A stretch of 25,867 nucleotides of DNA. Origin: Chara braunii (lineage: Eukaryota; Streptophyta; Charophyceae; Charales; Characeae). Positions 20,538-25,867 of the stretch are shown here, one piece after another; within the stretch, counting starts at the first letter, position 1; every line of letters begins with the position of its first letter. Position numbers and translations under genes: made by a program. The stretch spans positions 1,179,715 through 1,205,581 of the forward strand of contig BFEA01000333.1 in NCBI GenBank assembly GCA_003427395.1. The letters run 5' to 3'. A model generated the notes under the pieces. It searched no databases. It worked only from the letters and a program-made list of their open reading frames with translations, and had not been told where the DNA came from.

Positions 20538-20833
20538 AACTGATATTTCATTAAACCTGACATTTTTTTAAAAATTCACGAAAGTGGACTTAGTCAAAAT
20601 TTCATTGCTCATCAGGTGAGAAAGTGGTTATCTCACTTTGTTCATCTGATGTACCTCAACGTAAAGTACCGTCAATATACATCCGATGGTCACATCATCG
20701 GGAGTCGCCACGACACCCGATGATCTGATCATCCGACGTCATGGGGACGAAAAAACACTAAAATATGTTGTTTTTTTATACGCTCAATTTCGTGAATTTA
20801 GAAAAAAATGTCAGTTTTAACGAAATGTCAGTT
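20538..20833. mobile_element. MITE, 296 bp with 46-bp terminal inverted repeats
   Basis: The left arm 20538-20583 and the reverse complement of 20788-20833 agree at 41 of 46 positions. Both start AACTGA and end ATTCACGAAA, and each has CTGACATTTTTTT inside. The core contains two further perfect hairpins: GTGAGA/TCTCAC near 20617-20637, and ATCATCGGG/CCCGATGAT near 20695-20725. There is no ORF. A target duplication is not clear: flanks are CTTA and CCTA. Class is unassigned. Confidence 0.82.
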
Positions 20834-21007
20834 CCTAGGAATTGGAACTTCTAATAGAATGGTTGATAAGTCAGACCGTCACAGAGTAACTCTAAAGTAA
20901 GTGTCTTTATTCTTTATGATGAGAAACATAGAGTACCGATGTAGTTGGTCTGGCTTGGCGAGTTAAAGGTTGGTGGATACACTTGGGCATGTGGTGAGCG
21001 GTAGGAC

Positions 21008-21026
21008 GCTGGACCTAGTCTTCAGG
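21008..21026 (+). promoter_or_regulatory. Second copy of 3' stem 1 in E3
   Basis: GCTGGA, loop CCTAGTC, TTCAGG: CTGGA pairs with TTCAG with one G-T wobble. It lies 142 nt before the main copy and shares the GGACGCTGGACC lead-in, so part of the 3' UTR was duplicated. Confidence 0.55.
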
Positions 21027-21149
21027 TCGTCCTTAGACTCACAACCCCAGCGGTGGAGAGCGTTAGAGAACTTGAGCTTGATTTGACTACCCCTTTTTTA
21101 AGTGTGTTTCAAGGTTTTACTTTTGGAAAGCAAGGGCTTAGATTGGGAC

Positions 21150-21291
21150 GCTGGACCCAGTTTCCAGTACCCTGTGATGCTTTTGGAGATGCTTTTGGAA
21201 GTAGGAAACAGGGATTCTTGCGATGGTTTTAAGCTAAACTGGTTGAGGCTACCAGGATAACTCCGGGTAGAATTGTGAGGTCCCCGACCTC
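21150..21291 (+). promoter_or_regulatory. Conserved 3' stem-loop pair, E3 copy
   Basis: Stem 1 is GCTGGA (21150-21155), loop CCCAGTT, TCCAGT (21163-21168), with a G-T closing pair. Stem 2 is GAGGTC (21277-21282), loop CCC, GACCTC (21286-21291). The T-G wobble of E1 and E2 is a full T-A pair here. The gap between stems is 108 nt, and the tail starts 41 nt after stem 2. Confidence 0.72.
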
Positions 21292-21332
21292 GTCCTATCT
21301 GTTTATTTTATAATAAAACTTTCAAGCTTTTC

Positions 21333-21353
21333 AAAAAAAAAAAAAAAAAAAAA
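21333..21353 (+). repeat. Poly(A) tail of E3 (21 A)
   Basis: It follows GCTTTTC, as in E1 and E2 (CTTTTC, CTTTCC), and is followed by GTT and the right target duplication. Confidence 0.9.
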
Positions 21354-21356
21354 GTT

Positions 21357-21369
21357 AAAAAACTTGAGA
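21357..21369. repeat. Right target-site duplication of E3
   Basis: Six A then CTTGAGA, three bases (GTT) after the 21-A tail. It matches 13015-13027 at 12 of 13 positions. Confidence 0.7.
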
Positions 21370-21619
21370 TACCGAGACCAGCAATTGTCTTACCAACAGA
21401 CACAGTTGGTTTTTCCGTGCCCCGGTCATCATCAGTGGGCATCGCCAGTTACCAAGTCATTTCGGTAACAGAACCGTTCCGTCACGACTAGTCTCACTCC
21501 ACTACTCGTCAACTCTTCTTCGCAGCCACAGATTCTCAACATCTACGGTTCATGACCTCCGCCCAATATTACCGGCAATTCACGTGGACTGTGACATGGA
21601 CAATATTCACAACTCGGTT

Positions 21620-21715
21620 GGAGTTCGGATGGGGACCAAGGACTGCAAGGCTTTTTTGGATCAGGACCACGACATCAGCACAACGGAGTTCGGATCGGGA
21701 CAAGGACTGCCAGGC
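21620..21715 (+). repeat. 65-bp-period direct repeat
   Basis: A 31-32 bp block starting GGAGTTCGGAT and ending AGGC occurs at 21620-21651 and 21685-21715 with few differences. A third weaker echo (GGATCGGGACCAAGG) follows at about 21719. Confidence 0.75.
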
Positions 21716-21854
21716 AATTGGATCGGGACCAAGGGCCAAGGAACTTACCCAGGATGCAAGTCATTTTTTCCTTCACCAATTTTGGCCAGGGGCTATTTCC
21801 CCACTTCCAACCTTTGGGTCCTCTTTCCCTCAGCAAGTTGGGCGAGTCGTCCTC

Positions 21855-21935
21855 CGATCAGTTCGTGCAAGTCTCCGGTGAGTTTCTGCAAGTCATCCTC
21901 TGGTGAGTTTCTGCAAGTTATCCTCCGGTCAGTTT
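21855..21935 (+). repeat. 25-bp minisatellite, about 3.5 units
   Basis: Two near-identical units, GGTGAGTTTCTGCAAGT plus A/T-TCCTC (21877-21901, 21902-21926), are flanked by a weaker unit before and a partial one after. They lie in the 5' part of the long ORF, so that part of the reading frame is probably not conserved coding. Confidence 0.75.
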
Positions 21936-23119
21936 ATGTCCTCCATCATCGGTGTCAGTCTTCGATCAGAGGTCAGTCCTTCGTCGTCCCCCCCGGCCCC
22001 AGTAGGTTCAGAGCAATGAATGTGTCGACCGCTCGTCCTGGTGACAAACCCCCGACCTCCCCCCTCTTCGTCATCCTCAACTCCTCTACTCGCTCCTTAC
22101 CCACCTCGGAATGCTCATGCCTAGACTCCCCACCCCCCACTTTCCAACCTGCGCATGACAACCCTCCAATCTTCGACCTCTTCCTCAAATCAGTTTTTCC
22201 CTCAAGCCCTGCAGCCAAGAATGACTCAGTTATCTCGGATGGCAGACTGATAACGGAGTTCACTCAACTAATCACCCCACTGGTAAACCATACTGCCCTC
22301 TCCCCCATCCATGCGCACGACTGCCTCCACCGCATCTTCATCTTAGATCCTTCTGCTGCTTCCCTCCTTCCTCTCCACCTTTTTGCTCTTCCCCTTCTCT
22401 TACGAAGATCATTTGTGCAATTACAAGCTAGACTCGTTCAGGAGAGGTTTGACTCATCTTTAGAAGTCAATGATTTACTTGAGTTTGCTCAAAACGCCGC
22501 CTTCGCCTCCTTCCGCAACGACGAGCAATCATTCTTCTTTCTGAAAAGAAAGAAAGCAATCGAACCACTCTCACACTTTTTTCTCTCCAATCTGATTACC
22601 TCCCTAATCTTCGTTGGCTCAAGACCCCTTCCTTTTTTGACGGTTGAGGAGCAGGATCGCGTTAAGCTGGATCTCGTCGTCTTTAAGGAAGAACGTGCGC
22701 ACGACCTTCGAGTTTCTTTTTACTGTTTCGTCCTCTGCCTGGCTTCCAAAAGAAGATCGTCCTTCCGATTTTGGGTTACCTCGGGTCTGCAGAGCCTCAC
22801 CGAGCACCTCTCCTCCCTGGCGCTCTCACTAGGCTTCATCACGACTCTCGCCTTGCTTCTTCAAAGGTTTCCTTGCGGAGCTGATCAAATCGGACTTCAA
22901 CCACCTTTTCGTGCACGCGCTCATCTCCACAGGACCAGGGTCCTGGTTCAGATTGATCAAGGGCGCTATTTGCGACACCCTCCCAGATTTATACCCTATT
23001 CCCCAGTCCCCAAAAAAGCCTTCTTACCCACCTTCGCAACCTCTTCCGCGACTCCTCGTCAGACCCACTGAGGGAACCTTCTTTTTTCCCCTTCTCGAGG
23101 AATCTCAGGACTAACCAGC

Positions 23120-23479
23120 ATGGCACCAAAGAGCTCTTCCAATACTTCCTCCTCCAGAAGAAGAAGATCAACTCGGACCTCCGATTATGCCTCCGCCCCG
23201 GACTCTCCCCCGCCTGAAACCCATGCCTCCATTCAACCCATGCTCCTCATCCCTCATCCTTCCCTCCATACCACCACCCGCCAAAACCCCTCTACCTCCA
23301 ACCCTCATAACCTATTAGCAGCTATAACCCCTAGAAACAGGAATAAGCCCCATTTTTTTTTACCCTTGGACCTTCTCTTCTCTTTCTTCCTGATTCTCCT
23401 CCTCCTGCTCCATCTCTTCAACTTATACCTACTCTTCTTTAGGGTTCCTTCCCATTCCCTCTTTCTCCCGCCTCACTAG
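23120..23479 (+). CDS. Hypothetical small ORF, 119 codons
   Basis: The ATG (AGCATGG, a good eukaryotic start context) lies 5 nt after the TAA of the preceding ORF. The first 80 residues are Ser/Pro/Thr/Arg-rich and look disordered. Residues 74-105 are Leu/Phe-rich and could mimic a membrane span, but they come from CT-rich DNA. No domain is recognised. The close stop-start spacing to the upstream ORF is the main reason to list it, and it may well be chance. Confidence 0.25.
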   Translation: MAPKSSSNTSSSRRRRSTRTSDYASAPDSPPPETHASIQPMLLIPHPSLHTTTRQNPSTSNPHNLLAAITPRNRNKPHFFLPLDLLFSFFLILLLLLHLFNLYLLFFRVPSHSLFLPPH

Positions 23480-24562
23480 GATGAGTTCTATTTTAAAGGA
23501 AGGCTAACGAGGTTGTTTCACAACCACAAACTGCAGCTCACTATTATCATGAGTTAAGGGAAGGAGGACGAGAAGAAGGAACGGTATCTAGAAGATCATA
23601 AAAATGACGATCAGATGACTATTCCACTTAGATAGTCATCAGTGTTCTCAAGTTGCATGCTCTACCACCTCTGCTTAATCAATCACCCATCTGATCGACC
23701 GTCTTCAAAGGATAGGAAAAAATGTTTTGTCGAAAGATGTATGAATGTTTGTTCTTTAAACCATCAGTCCCCCTGAAGTCAGAAACCTCGGGGGTACTGG
23801 TAGCGTCGTTTCACGGGGGTACCGATAGTACAGAGCGGAAAGTGGGGCGGGCCTCAAAAATGAAATTTGCGGCAAAAATTGAAAATGCATCGAATCGGCG
23901 AGACGAATATTTTGCAGTAAAAACGATTGTTTTTGTTTATTCTGATATTTTTCCTTAAAAGATCACGACCTAATCTACGTACCCTCAAGTTTTCAGACAT
24001 TTTTATGAATTTCTCTGAGCACAAAAAATCGGCAAAGTTACTGCTTGAAAATGACGGGACTGACTCGCTGGTGACGAACGGTCGCCGCCCCTCCGTACAA
24101 CCAGGCCCTAACTCACAGGGACTGAGGTTTTCGGCGGCGGAGTTACTGGTGGTTTAATATTCATTCCACCAGTTCTTGAATTTCATCCTCGCTCAATAAT
24201 ATTAGAATCGATCAGACGGTTAATCGGCCTCCACAAAAAAAAAAAAAAAAAAAAAAAAAACAACAACGAAGAATAAGATGTACTATATCATCTTCGTTTC
24301 CTTCACCAACCGATCAACCATCTGATCGACCGACTAAGGAAGAAGAATAGAAATGTCATAGGTAAGAATCTAGAACATGTTTGACCGCCGTTAAGACGAA
24401 TGATTGCTTCGCATTAATGATTATCTCATCAGTTTTTCGAATACTTTCTCGCAATCAATTCCTTGAATCTCATTCGTTTGCATGAATGCTTGAATCAATC
24501 AGCACTCCAATTATCTATTATCCTGCTAACAACCTTTTATTGCTGAAACTGAAACTCAGGTT
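23480..24562. other. Gene-free, repeat-rich interval
   Basis: No protein-like ORF stands out (78 codons at most). It contains a perfect 9-bp stem at 23614-23622/23632-23640 (GATGACTAT). It also has a 20-bp word ending CATCTGATCGACCG at 23682-23701, repeated at 24313-24332 with one difference, and a perfect 10-bp inverted pair CGATCAGATG/CATCTGATCG at 23608-23617/23688-23697. A 26-A run is at 24235-24260. It looks like one or more small foldback or MITE-like remnants. Confidence 0.5.
24209..24328. repeat. Inverted repeat enclosing a 26-A run and a hairpin
   Basis: CGATCAGACGGTTAATCGG (24209-24227) and the reverse complement of 24310-24328 agree at 17 of 19 positions. Between them lie A26 (24235-24260) and a hairpin with arms AACGAAGA (24265-24272) and TCTTCGTT (24291-24298). 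Confidence 0.7.
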
Positions 24563-24856
24563 ATGAGAGCGGTGAATGCGCTCCCTGTGGATGCGCTTGA
24601 ATCTCTTTCTTTATGTCGACGGGCCGGTGGACTTGCACGTGCTCGTTATTCGTGTTCGCAATCTCAAAGCAGTGGGCACGAAAAAAATGTTTGCGCCACA
24701 TCGCAACCACAAGATCTTTTGGGGGTTATTGTTCTGCCCGATGATAACGATGCACCCATAATCCCCACTCTGAATCCGCGCACTTACCTTGCTAGATGGT
24801 TTGGCGATGTGAAGAAGGTTCGCATGAAAAAATGTCTTGACCGAGGTGTGTTTTGA
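24563..24856 (+). CDS. Hypothetical ORF, 97 codons, possibly a broken gene
   Basis: It starts at an ATG and ends at TGA 24854-24856. Reading past the stop gives NVCQKCHSRKKW, a Cys-rich stretch, so the true protein may continue. An overlapping frame (from 24576) is also protein-like (VLVIRVRNLKAVGTKKMF). I do not recognise it, and which frame is real is unclear. Confidence 0.3.
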   Translation: MRAVNALPVDALESLSLCRRAGGLARARYSCSQSQSSGHEKNVCATSQPQDLLGVIVLPDDNDAPIIPTLNPRTYLARWFGDVKKVRMKKCLDRGVF

Positions 24857-24902
24857 AATGTTTGTCAAAAGTGTCACAGTCGTAAAAAATGGACGAATAT
24901 GA

Positions 24903-25613
24903 GAAAACTTCCTCGAGTGGAAAATAAACAAACTCACTGATATGTGGTTGGAACGAGGATCTCCTCTTCCTTCAGACCCGTTGAATGTTTCGGATTTGGA
25001 GACTTCTTCCATGTTGCAATCACTTTTGAACGATGAGTTTATTGCTCTGTCTAATGAGGAGATCACTAGGATGAAATTTGATTTGCCACATTGTCCGACA
25101 GAAGGGACCATTTCCCAAGCCTTTCACAGATATACCCGGATACAACAACTTCTCAAAAATATTCCTCCCGTGGTTGCTTCTTCCACTCCTCATTCCGCTC
25201 CGGTCCCTAGATTCCCCCTTCAAGCAGCATCTCCTCAAAATTTTCAACGTCTTGCGGATTATGCTCCACCATCCAATACGCCGATTGCCACTACTTCTGT
25301 TATTGTTTCTGCTTTGTCGGCCGCTACGGCTACTCCGTCTCTCATCAATTGTGTTGTGCCCGCTCTTACGCCATCAAGAGACCATTTGCATGTCCATACA
25401 GGACCCTTGGAACAACCAAGTTCTTCTAATTTTAACATTACCATGTATGACTCTTTTGAATCTACTGGTCCCAAAAAGACACTTGTACACCTGTTTTATC
25501 TTGACCGTTCTCACAAGGTGCAAGATATTGTGGAAGCAGCAACGAAATTTAATACGAGCATAAACACTTGGAGATGTGTGGATGCTGCGATTCATCTCGA
25601 TTACAATCTATAA
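24903..25613 (+). CDS. Unrecognised ORF, about 224-236 codons
   Basis: Frame 3 is open from just after a TGA at 24900-24902, with its first ATG at 24942, to the TAA at 25611-25613. The N-terminal 70 residues are acidic and helical-looking (LQSLLNDEFIALSNEEITRMKFDL, here in two overlapping parts). A Pro/Ala/Ser/Thr-rich linker of about 80 follows, and then a compact C-terminus (LVHLFYLDRSHKVQDIVEAA). No domain is recognised. Protein-like sequence continues in another frame from about 25600, so this is either a frameshifted gene or an exon end. Confidence 0.4.
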   Translation, partial: ENFLEWKINKLTDMWLERGSPLPSDPLNVSDLETSSMLQSLLNDEFIALSNEEITRMKFDLPHCPTEGTISQAFHRYTRIQQLLKNIPPVVASSTPHSAPVPRFPLQAASPQNFQRLADYAPPSNTPIATTSVIVSALSAATATPSLINCVVPALTPSRDHLHVHTGPLEQPSSSNFNITMYDSFESTGPKKTLVHLFYLDRSHKVQDIVEAATKFNTSINTWRCVDAAIHLDYNL

Positions 25614-25867
25614 AGACAAGGTCGATTCAACATTTTTGAGGAGCATCGTCGCAAAGTGTTGCAACGAGTTTCTGTTCGTAAAGTGCTACAAGAGTATTGT
25701 TCCAATGAAGGAAGTTGATTGGTCTTATAAGATAGATGGGAAAATTGAGATGTTGATTGGGCAGTCGTCCAGACGTTGCCTTAATGGCATATTTTTTTAT
25801 GGTCAACTTCGATTTCGGTTAAGTAATTGCCCTTACAAGAGAGATAGGAAGAGATACACAAATAAAT
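25582..25867 (+). CDS. Open frame running off the right edge, unrecognised
   Basis: Frame 1 is open from an ATG at 25582 to the last base (95 codons, no stop). It contains IYKDKVDSTFLRSIVAKCC, EVDWSYKIDGKIEMLIGQ and YGQLRFRLSNCPYKRDRK. The composition is protein-like: basic, with aromatic residues and no repeats. It overlaps the end of the preceding ORF by 32 nt in the +1 frame. It most likely continues the same protein after a frameshift or an intron, and the gene extends beyond the window. Confidence 0.4.
   Translation, partial: MLRFISITIYKDKVDSTFLRSIVAKCCNEFLFVKCYKSIVPMKEVDWSYKIDGKIEMLIGQSSRRCLNGIFFYGQLRFRLSNCPYKRDRKRYTNK

Larger units (their letters stand above)
20460..21332 (+). other. 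E3 3' UTR, enlarged by a MITE
   Basis: No gene is present. It holds the MITE, two copies of the GGACGCTGGACC hairpin motif (21004-21026 and 21146-21168), the conserved second stem, and AATAAA at 21312-21317, about 15 nt before the 21-A tail. Without the MITE it is still about 150 nt longer than the E1 3' UTR. Confidence 0.8.
13028..21353 (+). mobile_element. Non-LTR retrotransposon E3, L1 type, 5'-truncated, with three nested insertions
   Basis: It starts inside the last part of ORF1 and ends in a 21-A tail (21333-21353). The flanks carry AAAAAA-T-TTGAGA (13015-13027) and AAAAAA-C-TTGAGA (21357-21369), a 13-bp target duplication with one mismatch. The left copy is the end of the E2 tail plus the base run that followed it. 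Removing an hAT-like element, a 1145-bp insert and a 296-bp MITE leaves about 5 kb of LINE. Truncation at the 5' end is typical of L1 integration. Confidence 0.92.
21596..23114 (+). pseudogene. Unrecognised long ORF, frameshifted near its end
   Basis: Frame 2 is open from an ATG at 21596 (no stop) to 23071. A later ATG at 22017 (AMNVSTARPGD) is a better start, because the part before it is made of short repeats. Residues after it look like real protein: HDCLHRIFILDPS, LVQERFDSSLEVNDLLEFAQNAAF, EEQDRVKLDLVVFKEERAHDL. From about 22850 the protein-like signal moves to frame 3 (GFLAELIKSDFNHLF, SWFRLIKGAICDTLPDLYP) and ends at the TAA at 23112-23114, which suggests one frameshift. I recognise no domain. 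It could be an ORF1-like protein of another retroelement or a host gene fragment. Confidence 0.45.

Noticed and set aside
23340-23440. Leu/Phe-rich stretch as a real membrane segment
   Set aside because: It is encoded by a CT-rich low-complexity run, and nothing else supports a membrane protein.

Overview
This is a eukaryotic, repeat-dominated window. I see no RNA gene, no CRISPR array and no intact cellular gene. About 21 kb of the 25.9 kb is three non-LTR retrotransposons of L1 type. Each has an ORF1 (with a CCHC-type knuckle in the first copy), an ORF2 with an APE-type endonuclease, a reverse transcriptase and a C-terminal CCHC zinc finger of zf-RVT type, and a poly(A) tail. This layout is typical of green-plant L1 elements, so a plant-lineage genome (possibly a streptophyte alga or early land plant) is my best guess. 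The organism is not proven by the sequence.

Layout. Element E1 (1-6551) enters from the left edge and ends in a 25-A tail. Element E2 (6552-13020) begins at the last base of that tail, and element E3 (13028-21353) begins next to the tail of E2. All three lie head to tail on the + strand. E3 is flanked by a 13-bp target duplication (12/13 identical), made of the end of the E2 tail plus TTTGAGA. This implies serial insertion into poly(A) tails: E1 first, then E2, then E3. All three copies are dead, with stops, frameshifts and lost residues. E1 carries an internal inversion of about 260 bp. E2 has lost about 77 nt of its endonuclease and has AED in place of ADD in its RT.

E3 is itself a target for other elements. 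An hAT-like DNA transposon of 1825 bp (13434-15258) has an 8-bp perfect TSD. An unclassified 1145-bp insert (15911-17055) is built from 382-bp tandem units. A 296-bp MITE with 46-bp inverted ends (20538-20833) sits in the 3' UTR.

Two features conserved across the three copies look functional. First, ORF1 and ORF2 overlap by exactly 17 nt in every copy. Second, the 3' UTR carries two stem-loops at near-fixed spacing, with base changes that preserve pairing, and the second stem ends 38-41 nt before the poly(A).

The right end (21370-25867) is different. It has C/T-rich sequence with a long unrecognised ORF (broken by a frameshift), a repeat-rich gap with inverted repeats and a 26-A run, and a set of unrecognised + strand ORFs. 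The last of these is still open at the window edge.
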